From NCBI RefSeq assembly GCF_004912275.1, contig NZ_STGY01000071.1, positions 123,706 through 187,705 on the forward strand: a stretch of DNA of 64,000 bases. Reading direction: 5' to 3'. The position numbers and the translations under genes are program-made. The notes under the pieces were generated by a model. The model was not told the DNA's origin. It did not search any database and worked only from the letters and a program-made list of their open reading frames with translations. This stretch comes from Glycomyces buryatensis (GTDB lineage Bacteria > Actinomycetota > Actinomycetes > Mycobacteriales > Micromonosporaceae). Every line of letters starts with the position of its first letter. The first letter of the stretch is position 1. Of the stretch, positions 1 through 8,807 are shown piece by piece.

Positions 1-872
1 TGGACCGATCCCGGCGGGCGGGCGTCGAGCTGCTCGCAGGTGATCTGCGGGACGTAGAACTGGACGTTCGCGGGCAGGAGGCCGACCTCTGCGGCGCTGA
101 GCTCCCCGAAGGGCTCCAGGACCGCGGTGGTCGTCGGGTCGGCGGGGTCGGGGGCGGCGGTGAGGGCCTGCGCCGTGGCGGTGGCCTCCTCGCCGACCTT
201 CGCCCACACGTCGTCGACGGTCATGTCGGCGGTGTCGGACTGGGCCGAGCCGGAGCCCTCGGTGGTGGCGACGGTGCCGGAGCCGGAGGCGTCCTCGGAG
301 GTCTCCTCGGTCGGCTCTTCCGCGCCCTCGCTGGACTCGGCGGACGGGGTCTCGGCGGACTCCTCGCCGCCTTCACCCTCGGAGGACGTCTCGTCCTCGG
401 TGGAGCCCTCGACCTCTTCCTCGGGGATGGTGATCCCGGAGGTGTCCTGGGTCTGGTCGGTGACGATGCGGAAACGCAGTTCGGCCGGGGCGCCGACGTC
501 GCGCAGCGCCTCTTCGTCGGTGTCGCGCCCGGCCACGTTGACCACGATGTTCTCGGTGCCCTGGACGTAGACCTCGGGCTCGGTCACGCCGGTGGAGTTG
601 ACGCGTCCCTCGATGATCTGGCGGGCCTGCTCCATCGTCTCGGCGCTCGGCGCCTCGTCGGAGCCCTGCTGGTAGGCGGTGAGCGTCATTGACATGCCGC
701 CCTGAAGGTCGAGGCCGAGCTTCGGTGTCGGGAACTTCCATCCGGCGCCGGCGAGGGTGGCGGCCCACAGCACCGCGATCACTATCAGGAGCGCTACGAA
801 GTAAGGGGCGACTGGCAGCCGTTTGCGCTGGATCTTCTTCCGTGGGCGGTCAGCGCCCGTTACTGAAGCCAA
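1..872 (-). CDS. secD: Protein translocase subunit SecD, 5' part (rest lies beyond position 1)
   Basis: SecD is a membrane subunit of the SecDF complex that uses proton motive force to help pull proteins across the membrane after SecA/SecYEG. The reading frame opens with TTG at 872, preceded by AAGGAAGAG with 8 bases of spacing. A basic N-terminus and one membrane helix (about residues 22-42) are followed by the family motif LGLDLQGG and the start of the P1 periplasmic domain (RQIIEGRVNSTGV, VNVAGR). About 70 residues inside P1 form a very acidic Ser/Glu-rich insert, encoded roughly at 260-450. The gene lies downstream of yajC, as expected. The C-terminal membrane domain is outside the window. 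The family is clear; the TTG start is inferred from the ribosome binding site. Confidence 0.93.
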   Translation of the reverse strand, partial: MASVTGADRPRKKIQRKRLPVAPYFVALLIVIAVLWAATLAGAGWKFPTPKLGLDLQGGMSMTLTAYQQGSDEAPSAETMEQARQIIEGRVNSTGVTEPEVYVQGTENIVVNVAGRDTDEEALRDVGAPAELRFRIVTDQTQDTSGITIPEEEVEGSTEDETSSEGEGGEESAETPSAESSEGAEEPTEETSEDASGSGTVATTEGSGSAQSDTADMTVDDVWAKVGEEATATAQALTAAPDPADPTTTAVLEPFGELSAAEVGLLPANVQFYVPQITCEQLDARPPGSV

Positions 873-1082
873 TGGTCGGTCTCTTCCTTGAAGTCGATGC
901 GGTTCGGGCACAGGGGTATGCCCTCACCTCGTGGCGCCGCGCCGCTCGGCCCACCCGCAGCGAATCGACTGAAGGGAGTGGCCTCGCACACGCATCCTCG
1001 GCGCGGCTCATTCTAAACTGCCGCGTAAGTCGGCTTTGCCCGACCTGCAGGCCGCCCGATTGGCTACGCCGAGGCGGGAAGC

Positions 1083-1493
1083 TCAGTACTCCTTGCGGTC
1101 CGACTTGCCGGTGTGCTTGTCGCCGCCGTCTTCCTCGGCGGAGCGAAGCTTGTCGAGGTCGTCGTCGGTAAGCGTGGCGTCTGCCTCGGCCACCTCGGAG
1201 GACTCGTCCTCTTCGGGGGTCTCGGTGTCGGCGTCGGCGGGAGTGATCACCTTGGCGATGGCCTGGCGGGCGAAGACGAGGAAATTGTCGTCGCTGGCCT
1301 CAAGCGTCACCGTCTCCTCGTCGGAGTCGACCACGGTGCCGTAGAGGCCGCCGATCGTCATGACGCGGGCACCCGGAGCCACGGTGTTCTGCATACTCTG
1401 CTGCTCGCGCTGACGCTTCTTCTGCGGGCGGATCATCACAAAGTACATCAGGGCGATAAAGCCGACGATCATGATGATGAACGTCAAGTCCAC
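1083..1493 (-). CDS. yajC: Preprotein translocase subunit YajC
   Basis: YajC is a small single-helix membrane protein that accompanies SecDF. One membrane helix near the N-terminus (FIIMIVGFIALMYFVMIRP) is followed by the family signature RPQKKRQRE and a small domain (GARVMTIGGLYGTVV). The tail is long and acidic, ending with charged residues. The start is taken as GTG at 1493 because AAAGG lies 7 bases upstream; an in-frame TTG at 1508 has no binding site. This gives 136 residues, longer than the roughly 110 of proteobacterial YajC because of the tail. The 210 bases between its stop and secD hold only the secD ribosome binding site and no clear terminator, so the two may be co-transcribed. 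Confidence 0.93.
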   Translation of the reverse strand: MDLTFIIMIVGFIALMYFVMIRPQKKRQREQQSMQNTVAPGARVMTIGGLYGTVVDSDEETVTLEASDDNFLVFARQAIAKVITPADADTETPEEDESSEVAEADATLTDDDLDKLRSAEEDGGDKHTGKSDRKEY

Positions 1494-1591
1494 GATGGTG
1501 CCTTTCAAATTTGTAGGTCCTGGCGTGGGCGGAGTCTATCCTGCGGCCCGGACCTGGCGATCGGACCGCTCCCGCCCCTATTGGGCCCACC

Positions 1592-2650
1592 CTACGCGTT
1601 GCCGGTCTCGAACAGCCCGTCGGTGTTGGGCGGGGCAAGCCCGAGATGCCGCCAGCCGGCGGCCGTGGCCACGCGTCCGCGGGGGGTGCGGGCCAGCAGC
1701 CCGGCCCTCACCAGGTACGGCTCGCACACCTCCTCGACGGTGTCGGATTGTTCGCCCACGGCCACTGCCAGGGTGTTCAGTCCGACGGGCCCGCCGCCGA
1801 AGGTGGAGACGAGGGCCCGCAGCACGGCGCGGTCGAGCCGGTCGAGACCGAGCTCGTCCACGTCGTAGAGCGCCAGCGCGTCCGAGGCGACCGGCTTGTC
1901 GATGACGCCGTCGGCGCGCACCTGCGCGAAGTCGCGGACGCGGCGCAGCAGGCGGTTGGCGATGCGGGGCGTGCCTCTGGAGCGGGAGGCGATCTCGACG
2001 GCGCCGGCGTCGTCGATGGCGACGTCGAGGATGCCCGCCGAGCGTTTGACGATGGCCTCCAGTTCGGCGTCGGTGTAGAACTCCAGTTGGCCCAGGAAGC
2101 CGAAGCGGTCGCGCAGCGGGCCGGTGAGGAGCCCGGCGCGGGTGGTGGCGCCGACGAGCGTGAACGGTTCGAGTTCGAGGGGGATGGCGGTGGCGCCGGG
2201 GCCCTTGCCGACGATGACGTCGACGCGGAAGTCCTCCATGGCGGTGTAGAGCAGTTCCTCTGCGGGGCGGGCGATCCGGTGGATCTCGTCGATGAAGAGG
2301 ACTTCGCCGGGGCCGAGGCTGGTGAGGATTGCGGCGAGGTCGCCGGAGCGTTCGATGGCGGGGCCGGAGGTCTGGCGCAGGCCGACGCCGAGTTCGGTGG
2401 CGACGATCATGGCGAGGGTGGTCTTGCCGAGGCCGGGCGGGCCGGACAGGAGGAGGTGGTCGGGGGCGGAGCCGCGGCGGCGGGCGCCTTCGAGGAGGAG
2501 GGCGATCTGTTCGCGGACGCGGGTCTGGCCGATGACGTCGTCGAGTTTGCCGGGGCGGATGCCGGCCTCGGCGACGCGGTCGAGTTCGGTGGCCTCGGCG
2601 GCGGTGAGGGCGGCGTCCCACTGTTCGGGGGTGTAGTCGCTGTCGTCCAT
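1592..2650 (-). CDS. ruvB: Holliday junction branch migration helicase RuvB
   Basis: RuvB is the AAA+ ATPase that drives branch migration of Holliday junctions with RuvA, acting as a hexamer on duplex DNA. At 352 residues it matches the family length. Walker A GPPGLGKT is at residues 70-77, Walker B ends in DEIH at 121-124, sensor motif GATTRAG is near 166, and the arginine-finger region RDRFG follows. The C-terminal winged helix is present ([23 protein letters not shown]). Only 3 bases separate it from ruvA, and the order ruvC-ruvA-ruvB followed by yajC-secD is standard in actinobacteria, so this is one operon for recombinational repair. Confidence 0.97.
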   Translation of the reverse strand: MDDSDYTPEQWDAALTAAEATELDRVAEAGIRPGKLDDVIGQTRVREQIALLLEGARRRGSAPDHLLLSGPPGLGKTTLAMIVATELGVGLRQTSGPAIERSGDLAAILTSLGPGEVLFIDEIHRIARPAEELLYTAMEDFRVDVIVGKGPGATAIPLELEPFTLVGATTRAGLLTGPLRDRFGFLGQLEFYTDAELEAIVKRSAGILDVAIDDAGAVEIASRSRGTPRIANRLLRRVRDFAQVRADGVIDKPVASDALALYDVDELGLDRLDRAVLRALVSTFGGGPVGLNTLAVAVGEQSDTVEEVCEPYLVRAGLLARTPRGRVATAAGWRHLGLAPPNTDGLFETGNA

Positions 2651-2653
2651 GCC

Positions 2654-3250
2654 TTATCGCTTCCCGAGCAGTCGGATGGCTTGCTTGAGGAGCGTGGGTA
2701 CGTCCTGTCCGTCCGCGCCTTCGGCGTCGAGTTTCTCGATCGCGGTCTCGGCTTCCTTGGCGGACCAGCCGAGGGCCTGGAGGCCCTGGCCGACCTGGAC
2801 TCGCCAGCCGCCGGGGCGGGAGCCGGCCTGGTGGGGCAGGCCCGGTTCGACGGGGCCGATCTTGTCGGCCAGGTCGAGCACGATCCGTTCGGCGCTCTTC
2901 TTGCCGACGCCGGGGATGCGCGAGAGCGTGGCGGTGTCGCCGGTGGCGATGGCGCGGCGGATGACGTCGGGGCGCAGGGAGTCGATGGCGTCGCGGGCGA
3001 TGCGCGGGCCGATCTTCTGCGCGGTCTGGAGCAGTTCGAACAGGTCGCGTTCGGTCGCGGAGTTGAAGCCGTGCAGGGTGATCGAGTCTTCGCGCACGAT
3101 CGTCGAGACGTGCAGGACGACGTTCGATCCGATTTTGAGGTTGGCGAGGGTGCCGGAGCCGCCTTGGACGGCGTAGCCGACGCCGTTCACGTCGATGACG
3201 GCGTATGACTCCCCTACGGAGGCAACGGTTCCGGTAAGACTGGCGATCAT
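2654..3250 (-). CDS. ruvA: Holliday junction DNA-binding protein RuvA
   Basis: RuvA binds the four-way junction as a tetramer and loads RuvB. The start is ATG 3250 (MIASLTG), with GGAGG six bases upstream; in-frame codons further upstream belong to the ruvC region. The protein is 198 residues: an OB-fold domain (1-63), two helix-hairpin-helix motifs (GPRIARDAID near 81 and IPGVGKKSAERIV near 112), a flexible linker, and the C-terminal RuvB-contact domain (AEGADGQDVPTLLKQAIRLL). Its ATG overlaps the ruvC stop as ATGA, so translation is probably coupled. Confidence 0.96.
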   Translation of the reverse strand: MIASLTGTVASVGESYAVIDVNGVGYAVQGGSGTLANLKIGSNVVLHVSTIVREDSITLHGFNSATERDLFELLQTAQKIGPRIARDAIDSLRPDVIRRAIATGDTATLSRIPGVGKKSAERIVLDLADKIGPVEPGLPHQAGSRPGGWRVQVGQGLQALGWSAKEAETAIEKLDAEGADGQDVPTLLKQAIRLLGKR

Positions 3251-3765
3251 CGCGGTCCTCCATTGCCCGCCGCGGCGGCGAGGCGGGCCTTCATGCCGCC
3301 GCGCCACAGGTGGCATACGGCGATGGCGAGCGCGTCGGCGGCGTCGGCGGGTTTGGGCGCCTCTTTCAGCCGCAGGATGCGGGTGATCATGGTGGTGACC
3401 TGTTGTTTGTCGGCGGCGCCGTTGCCGCAGATCGCGGCCTTGGCTTCGGACGGGGTGTAGGTGGCGGTGGGCAGGCCGAGGCGGGCGCCGGCGAGCAGGG
3501 CGATGCCGGAGGCCTGGGCGGTGCCGATGACACTGGCCACATTGTGCTGGCTGAAGACGCGTTCGACGGCGACGGCCTCGGGCTGATGGTCTTCGAGGAA
3601 CGCGCGCAGTCCGTCGTCGAGGGCGAGGAGGCGGTCGGCAAGGGGCGCTTTGGGGTCGGTGCGGATGACGCCGACGGCGATCATGGTGCCGGGTGCTCCC
3701 GGCCGTCCTTCCACGACCCCGACGCCGCAGCGGGTCAAGCCCGGATCGATCCCCATGACGCGCAC
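3247..3765 (-). CDS. ruvC: Crossover junction endodeoxyribonuclease RuvC
   Basis: RuvC is the Holliday junction resolvase that makes paired nicks in the RuvAB-bound junction. The start is GTG 3765 (product begins MRVMGIDPG), with GGAGG five bases upstream. The 172 residues carry the four family catalytic acids: D7 (GIDPG), E68 (AVERVF), D141 and D144 (DAADALA). The stop overlaps the ruvA start by four bases. The gene heads the ruvCAB operon. The 188 bases upstream to the divergent exporter gene should hold both promoters, but none was clear by eye. Confidence 0.96.
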   Translation of the reverse strand: MRVMGIDPGLTRCGVGVVEGRPGAPGTMIAVGVIRTDPKAPLADRLLALDDGLRAFLEDHQPEAVAVERVFSQHNVASVIGTAQASGIALLAGARLGLPTATYTPSEAKAAICGNGAADKQQVTTMITRILRLKEAPKPADAADALAIAVCHLWRGGMKARLAAAAGNGGPR

Positions 3766-3953
3766 TCGCCCCTCCGTTCTTCCCGTTCGCGTCAGCTTAT
3801 CCGGGCGGTGTGACAGCTGTGGTCGGAGACGCTCGTGGCGTGGCCCATAAACTACTTGCCGACCGGCTAGGGATGGCGTTACGTTCGTAGTGGCCGGTTG
3901 CGACGATCTCGCCCCGAGGCCTCGACTCCCGTGCTCTACCAATCTTTTGTGAG

Positions 3954-5210
3954 ATGACCGTGTCTGCTGCTGCGCTCAATTCGACCGTGCTCTCCGGCGG
4001 CCACCCGCGCCGCTTCATCGCCATGCTGGTCTTCGTGCTCGGTGCGCTCTCGGCGACCGCGCCGATCGCCATCGACCTCTACCTCCCGGCGTTCCCCGCG
4101 ATGGCCGACGCGCTCGGCGCTCCCGAGAGCCGGATCCAGCTCACCTTGACGTCGATGATGATCGGCATGGGCGTCGGCCAGGCGTTCATCGGTCCGCTCT
4201 CGGACCGCTTCGGTCGACGGGCGCCGCTGCTCATCGGCATGAGCGTCTTCACGCTGGCTTCACTGGCGTGCGCGGTGACGACCAGCGCGGACCTGCTCAT
4301 CGCCATGCGGTTCCTGCAGGGCCTGAGCGGCGCGGCCGGGGTCGTGGTGGCCCGCGCGGTCATCCGCGACCACTTCGAGGGCGACGACATGACCCGCTTC
4401 ACCGCGAAGATGATGTTCGTGACGATGCTCGCGCCGATGCTCGGCCCGATCGTCGGCGCGCAGCTCATCCGCTTCGGCCCCTGGCCGACCGTGTTCGTGT
4501 TCATGGCGGTGCTGTCGGGCCTGTCGACCTTCCTGGTGTGGAAGTTCCTGCCCGAGAGCCTCCCGGCCCGGGAGCGGCGCTCAATGGGCATGCGCGAGTT
4601 CGGTTCCTCGCTCGGCACGTTGGTGCGCGACGCGCGCTTCATCGCGCCGACGCTCGTGGTCATCATGAACTTCTCGATGCTGTTCACCTACGTCTCGACG
4701 TTCAGCTTCATCTCGCAGGAGGAGCTGGGGGCCTCCCCGGGCTTCTACTCGCTGCTCTTCGCGGCGGGCACGCTGGCGCTCCTCGCGGGGAACCAGACGA
4801 ACATGATCCTGATCGACCGCAGCGAGCCGCACCAGCGCATGATCTGGGGCATGGCGATCTCGCTGACCGGCGTCGCGTGGATCGCGGGCGTGCAGTTCGC
4901 GGGCGCCGAGAACCTGTGGACGATCCCGACCGGGATCGTGCTGATGATGTTCGGCTGCGGCGTCGTGTTCCCGAACGCGGGCGCGGCAGCGATGTCCTCG
5001 CAGCCGCCGCAGATCGCGGGCACCGCCTCGGCGTTCATGGGCTCGCTCCAGATGGGCGCGGGCGGCGTGATGCCCGCCCTCGCCACGCTGGGCGGCGTGA
5101 CGCTGGGGAGCATGACCCTGGGATTGTCGGTCTATGCGGTCGCGACGGCTCTCGCCGTCGTCTGGACCATCCGGGTGTACCGCAGCGAGGCCGCCCCCGT
5201 GGCGGCATGA
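3954..5210 (+). CDS. Bcr/CflA-type multidrug efflux transporter (MFS)
   Basis: This 418-residue protein is a 12-helix major facilitator predicted to export drugs or other small molecules by proton antiport. The loop 2-3 signature GPLSDRFGRRAPLL and the opening segment APIAIDLYLPAFPAMADAL are typical of the Bcr/CflA (DHA1) branch, as is the acidic residue in the first helix. The ATG at 3954 is taken as start; GTGAG directly before it is a weak ribosome binding site, and GTG 3960 is possible. It is divergent from ruvC and ends before a strong terminator, so it is probably transcribed alone. The substrate cannot be read from the sequence. Confidence 0.88.
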   Translation: MTVSAAALNSTVLSGGHPRRFIAMLVFVLGALSATAPIAIDLYLPAFPAMADALGAPESRIQLTLTSMMIGMGVGQAFIGPLSDRFGRRAPLLIGMSVFTLASLACAVTTSADLLIAMRFLQGLSGAAGVVVARAVIRDHFEGDDMTRFTAKMMFVTMLAPMLGPIVGAQLIRFGPWPTVFVFMAVLSGLSTFLVWKFLPESLPARERRSMGMREFGSSLGTLVRDARFIAPTLVVIMNFSMLFTYVSTFSFISQEELGASPGFYSLLFAAGTLALLAGNQTNMILIDRSEPHQRMIWGMAISLTGVAWIAGVQFAGAENLWTIPTGIVLMMFGCGVVFPNAGAAAMSSQPPQIAGTASAFMGSLQMGAGGVMPALATLGGVTLGSMTLGLSVYAVATALAVVWTIRVYRSEAAPVAA

Positions 5211-5244
5211 CGGCGCTGACCCAAAGCTGACCCAGACCCAGACC

Positions 5245-5275
5245 CCGCCCGGCCTCGTGCCGGGCGGTTTGGTTT
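5245..5275 (+). terminator. Rho-independent terminator after the MFS exporter
   Basis: A perfect 9-bp stem (CCGCCCGGC / GCCGGGCGG) with loop CTCGT is followed by TTTGGTTT. It lies 35 bases after the exporter stop and before the next gene on the same strand, so it should separate the two transcripts. Confidence 0.85.
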
Positions 5276-5306
5276 ACCCGCCGTTTCCAGCGGGAATACT
5301 GTTCGG

Positions 5307-5993
5307 ATGCGGGGGAAGATTTTCCGCGACCGGCGCGAGGCCGGCCGCGAGTTGGCGGGACTGCTCGGCGATTACCGAAGCCGCGACGGCGTGATCGTCC
5401 TGGGCCTCCCACGCGGCGGCGTCCCGGTCGCCTTCGAAGTCGCCCGGGCCCTGGACGCGCCCCTGGAGGTCTTCACCGTTCGCAAGATCGGCGTCCCCGG
5501 CCACGAGGAACTGGCCATGGGCGCCGTCGCCTCCGGAGGCGTGGTCGTCACCAACTACCAGGTCGTGGAGGCCGTCGGCGTCCCTCACGACCAGTTCGAT
5601 CTGGTCGTCGCACGCGAGAAGGCCGAACTCACACGCCGCGAACGCCTCTACCGGGGCCCTCGCCCCGCCCCTGACCTGTTCAGAAAGACCGTCCTCCTGG
5701 TCGATGACGGCCTCGCCACGGGCGCGACCATGCGCGCCACCGTCAGCGCCGTCCGCGAGTTCGGCCCCGAGCGCATCGTGGTCGCGATCCCGACCGCCCC
5801 GTCCTCGGCCTGCCGGGAGATCTCGGCGCTGGTCGACGAGGTGGTCTGCGTGGACACCCCGCACCACTTCAGCGCGGTCGGCCAGTCCTACGAGGTGTTC
5901 GATCAGACCAGCGACGACGAGGTGCGGGATCTGCTCGAACAGGCGGTCCTGCCGGATCTGAGCGACGACGTGGACTACGGCGGCGAAGGCTGA
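5307..5993 (+). CDS. Phosphoribosyltransferase domain protein
   Basis: This is a 228-residue type I phosphoribosyltransferase-fold protein. The PRPP-binding loop is VLLVDDGLATGATM (about residues 130-143), and an N-terminal LGLPRGGVPVA segment is typical of a stand-alone actinobacterial group related to predicted phosphoribosyltransferases. The nucleobase or other acceptor is unknown. The ATG at 5307 has no convincing ribosome binding site; a TACTGT box ends four bases upstream, so the transcript may be nearly leaderless. It is monocistronic between two terminators. It could have a regulatory rather than salvage role, which the sequence does not decide. Confidence 0.8.
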   Translation: MRGKIFRDRREAGRELAGLLGDYRSRDGVIVLGLPRGGVPVAFEVARALDAPLEVFTVRKIGVPGHEELAMGAVASGGVVVTNYQVVEAVGVPHDQFDLVVAREKAELTRRERLYRGPRPAPDLFRKTVLLVDDGLATGATMRATVSAVREFGPERIVVAIPTAPSSACREISALVDEVVCVDTPHHFSAVGQSYEVFDQTSDDEVRDLLEQAVLPDLSDDVDYGGEG

Positions 5994-6015
5994 GGCTCGG
6001 TGCCGGGCAGCATGC

Positions 6016-6043
6016 GGGGCCGGGAGCATTCGCTCCCGGCCCC
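6016..6043. terminator. Bidirectional hairpin between convergent genes
   Basis: A perfect 12-bp stem (GGGGCCGGGAGC / GCTCCCGGCCCC) with loop ATTC sits between the convergent phosphoribosyltransferase and yebC genes. There is no clear U-run on either side, but position and stability suggest it ends both transcripts. Confidence 0.75.
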
Positions 6044-6059
6044 GGCTTGACAGTGTCGA

Positions 6060-6827
6060 TCAGGCGTCGGCGCTTTCGAGCTCGGCCATGACCTCGTCGC
6101 TGATGTCGACGTTGGAGTAGACGTTCTGGACCTCGTCCGAGTCCTCCAGGGCGTCGATGACTCGCAGGACCTTGGTGGCGCCGTCGGCGTCGACCGCGAT
6201 CGTGGTGGAGGGCTGGAAGCCCGCTTCGGCCGAGTCGTAGTCGATCCCGGCGTCTTGGAGCGCGGTCCGGACCGCGACCAGGTCGGTCGGCTCGCAGCGC
6301 ACCTCGAAGCCGCCCTCGCCCAGGTCCTCGACCTCGTCGGCGCCGGCGTCCAGGACCGCCATGAGGATGTCGTCCTCGGTCAGTCCGTCCGTCTGCGGCA
6401 CCGCGATGACGCCCTTGCGGGCGAACATGTAGCCGACGCTGCCGGCCTCGCCGAGCGCGCCGCCGTTGCGGGTGAGGGCCACCCGGACCTCGGAGGCGGC
6501 CCGGTTCTTGTTGTCGGTCAGGCACTCGATGAGCAGCGCGACGCCGCCGGGCGCGTAGCCCTCGTACATGAGCGTCTCGTAGTTGACGCCCGCGCCGTCG
6601 AGCCCGCCTCCGCGCTTGACCGCGCGGTCGATGTTGTCGTTGGGCACCGAGCTCTTCTTGGCCTTCTGGATGGCGTCGTAGAGGGTGGGGTTGCCCGCCG
6701 GGTCAGGACCACCGGTGCGAGCCGCGACCTCGATGTTCTTGATCAGCTTGGCGAAGATCTTGCCCCGCTTGGCGTCGATCGCGGCCTTCTTGTGCTTGGT
6801 CGTCGCCCACTTGGAGTGGCCACTCAT
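6060..6827 (-). CDS. YebC/PmpR family regulatory protein
   Basis: This 255-residue cytoplasmic protein of the YebC/TACO1 family opens with the hallmark [22 protein letters not shown], which fixes the start at ATG 6827; GAGGA lies just upstream. Members have been described as DNA-binding regulators and as translation factors that help ribosomes through proline-rich stretches. Conserved blocks [20 protein letters not shown] and MYEGYAPGG are present. It lies 19 bases after pdxT, which matches the pdxS/pdxT-yebC neighbourhood seen in many actinobacteria, so it is probably co-transcribed with pdxT. Confidence 0.94.
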   Translation of the reverse strand: MSGHSKWATTKHKKAAIDAKRGKIFAKLIKNIEVAARTGGPDPAGNPTLYDAIQKAKKSSVPNDNIDRAVKRGGGLDGAGVNYETLMYEGYAPGGVALLIECLTDNKNRAASEVRVALTRNGGALGEAGSVGYMFARKGVIAVPQTDGLTEDDILMAVLDAGADEVEDLGEGGFEVRCEPTDLVAVRTALQDAGIDYDSAEAGFQPSTTIAVDADGATKVLRVIDALEDSDEVQNVYSNVDISDEVMAELESADA

Positions 6828-6846
6828 TCCGGCGTCCTCGTTCCTC

Positions 6847-7482
6847 TTACTCGACCGGTCCGGCACTGGACCGGACCATATCCACGAAGTATCGGTGCAC
6901 TCGCGCGTCCGCGGTCACCTCCGGGTGGAAGGAGGTGGCCAGGCACGAGCCCGCACGTACGGCGACGATCCTACCGTCTGCCGCCCCTGCGGCTCCTTCC
7001 CCGCTGCTGACGCGGCCCAGGACCTCCACGCCCGCACCGACCCGCTCGACCCACGGGGCGCGGATGAACACGCCGTGGAAGGCACCGCCCTCGACCCCGT
7101 CCAGCTCGATCGGGGCCTCGAAGGAGTCGATCTGGCGGCCGAAGGCATTGCGGCGCACCGTCATCGGAATGGACCCGAAGGACTGCTGGTCGGCCCGGCC
7201 GTCGAGCACCTCGGAGGCCAGCATGATCATGCCGGCGCAGGACCCGAACGCGGGCATCCCGGCGTCCAGGCGCTTCTTGACCGGTTCGAACATGTCGAAC
7301 ACGGTCAGCAGCTTGCTCATCGTGGTCGACTCGCCGCCGGGGATCACCAGGCCATCGACCGAATCCAGCTCCGAGGCGCGGCGCACCGGGACCGCCCGGG
7401 CGCCCGCCGCCTCGATGGCCCGCATGTGGTCGACGACGTCGCCCTGCAGGGCCAGCACACCGATCTCGGGTACGGCTGCCAT
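6847..7482 (-). CDS. pdxT: Pyridoxal 5'-phosphate synthase glutaminase subunit PdxT
   Basis: PdxT hydrolyses glutamine and channels ammonia to PdxS for one-step synthesis of pyridoxal phosphate. From ATG 7482 (GGAG 7 bases upstream) the product is 211 residues. Motifs: oxyanion PGGEST (49-53), nucleophile C82 in GSCAG, and H186/E188 in FHPE. The partner pdxS is not adjacent but about 2.2 kb away on the same strand, with five other genes between. The open frame extends upstream to 7602, but that part lacks a ribosome binding site and family similarity. Confidence 0.95.
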   Translation of the reverse strand: MAAVPEIGVLALQGDVVDHMRAIEAAGARAVPVRRASELDSVDGLVIPGGESTTMSKLLTVFDMFEPVKKRLDAGMPAFGSCAGMIMLASEVLDGRADQQSFGSIPMTVRRNAFGRQIDSFEAPIELDGVEGGAFHGVFIRAPWVERVGAGVEVLGRVSSGEGAAGAADGRIVAVRAGSCLATSFHPEVTADARVHRYFVDMVRSSAGPVE

Positions 7483-7640
7483 CAAAGAACTCCAAGAAAC
7501 TCGAATCAACTGCCGCCACAAGCGTAGTTCGGTGGCGGCACCCCGCCTACCTGGGCAATCGCGACTGTGACCGACTAGGGCTGAGCTCACAGGGGTGGGC
7601 ACTATCCGTTAGGCTCTGCGGGCGAAAGTGCCGCACCCCA

Positions 7641-7801
7641 GGGGGCGTTCAAGAGCCCCCGGCGAGGCGATATCGGAACCCATTTGTTCGCTCGCAAGGC
7701 GGAAGGGCTTCCAGATCCCGGTGTTGGATCTGGAAGCCCGACAACGAAGCGAGCGGGCAAATGGGCCCGATAGCGACCGTCTGGGGTTCTTGAACGCCCC
7801 C
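7641..7801. repeat. Long imperfect inverted repeat (about 160 bp, hairpin-forming)
   Basis: Two arms of about 76-78 bases (7641-7718 and 7726-7801) are inverted copies with a 7-base loop. The innermost 14 bases pair perfectly (GGGCTTCCAGATCC / GGATCTGGAAGCCC). The outer ends GGGGGCGTTCAAGA and TTCTTGAACGCCCCC also match, as do CCCATTTG / CAAATGGG in the middle. The element fills most of the 327-base gap between pdxT and the next gene and ends 8 bases before that gene's start. It has no coding capacity and no obvious flanking target duplication. It may be a miniature non-autonomous mobile element or a structured RNA. Confidence 0.8.
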
Positions 7802-7809
7802 GAGGAGCT

Positions 7810-8232
7810 ATGAGGACCATGCCCACGAAGACCGCCAAACGCAACCCGATGCCCCGCTCAGTCCGGACCGCGCGCAGAACGATGTGGATCCAGGCCGCCA
7901 TCAGCGCCGCCGTAGCGGGCATGCTCGTGCTGCTGCACCACACCGCCACCGACATGGTCCCCTCGGCGGCCAAGGACGACGTGTACCGCGGAGCGGCCGG
8001 GCTCGGCGCGCTCGCGCTCTTCCTGCTGCTGTCGACCTGGCTCATGACCTACCAGTGGCGCCTGCTGTGGATCCTGATCCTGCTCAGCCAGGTCGCCAGC
8101 CTCGTCGGACTGGGATGGCTGCTGTTCACCGGCGGCCTGTACTGGGCGCTGTCCCTCGCCTTGGCTATCGTTCCCATTACGATCATCGGAACGCTGACCG
8201 AACGGTTCGCCCGCCGCTGGTTCAACCACTAA
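7810..8232 (+). CDS. Small integral membrane protein of unknown function
   Basis: The 140-residue protein has a basic N-terminus and about four hydrophobic helices (roughly residues 25-45, 62-82, 86-106, 110-130), ending in a basic tail. I do not recognise a family. The start is uncertain: ATG 7810 sits only 2 bases after GAGGAG, while ATG 7819 is also possible. It directly follows the long inverted repeat, which would form a very strong structure in any transcript reading through from upstream. It is followed 20 bases later by a second membrane protein gene, so they are probably one operon. Confidence 0.7.
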   Translation: MRTMPTKTAKRNPMPRSVRTARRTMWIQAAISAAVAGMLVLLHHTATDMVPSAAKDDVYRGAAGLGALALFLLLSTWLMTYQWRLLWILILLSQVASLVGLGWLLFTGGLYWALSLALAIVPITIIGTLTERFARRWFNH

Positions 8233-8252
8233 CGCTCCGAAAGGCCCACGCG

Positions 8253-8798
8253 ATGCTCCCGCAACCGAACTTCGGCCCGAACCCCGAACCCGCCGGCAGT
8301 GGCGACGAGGAAGTAGACGGCCCACCGAAGCAGTTGCGCCGCTTGCGAATCGCCATTTGGGTACAGGTCGTCTTCGGCGTCCTGGCCGGGAACCTCATGA
8401 TCGTCAACATGTTCTCGCTGCGGCAGAGCTCGACCGACGAACTCGTCGCGACCTACACCGACGTCTACGTCGACCAGGGCGAGACCCAGGCCAATGCCGT
8501 CAAGTTCGCCCAGGACAGCGCCGAGTACTTCCACTCCTCGAGCTACCTGACCTCGACCCTGGTCATCGGGGGCCTCGCGGTCGTCGCCGCCGTCATCGGG
8601 GCGCTGTGCGCGGTGCGGCTGAAGACCCGCCTCAAGGCGGTCCGCTGGTGGGCCGTCGGCGCCACGGCGGTCCTGTTCATCATCGGAATGCTGACGTCCA
8701 CGTCCTTCGGACTCATGGTGGCGCCGTGGGTGTTCGCCTCGGTGCTGGCCCTGTGGTGGCTGTTCGCCCGCGACGTCCGGCAGTGGCTGAACGAGTAG
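8253..8798 (+). CDS. Membrane protein of unknown function
   Basis: The start is ATG 8253 with AAAGG 8 bases upstream, giving 181 residues. A proline- and acid-rich N-terminus (about 28 residues, cytoplasmic) is followed by a helix (33-53), an extracytoplasmic stretch of about 45 residues (DELVATYTDVYVDQGETQA), then three helices (about 100-120, 128-148, 150-172). No family is recognised. It is 20 bases after a smaller membrane protein and ends 9 bases before a convergent gene. The two membrane proteins may work together, but nothing shows how. Confidence 0.7.
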   Translation: MLPQPNFGPNPEPAGSGDEEVDGPPKQLRRLRIAIWVQVVFGVLAGNLMIVNMFSLRQSSTDELVATYTDVYVDQGETQANAVKFAQDSAEYFHSSSYLTSTLVIGGLAVVAAVIGALCAVRLKTRLKAVRWWAVGATAVLFIIGMLTSTSFGLMVAPWVFASVLALWWLFARDVRQWLNE

Positions 8799-8807
8799 CC
8801 GCCGCAA

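Noticed and set aside
1578..3263. A 561-codon minus-strand open frame overlapping ruvB and ruvA
   Set aside because: It is an Arg/Pro/His-rich shadow frame caused by GC-rich coding sequence on another frame; ruvB and ruvA have all their motifs in their own frames.
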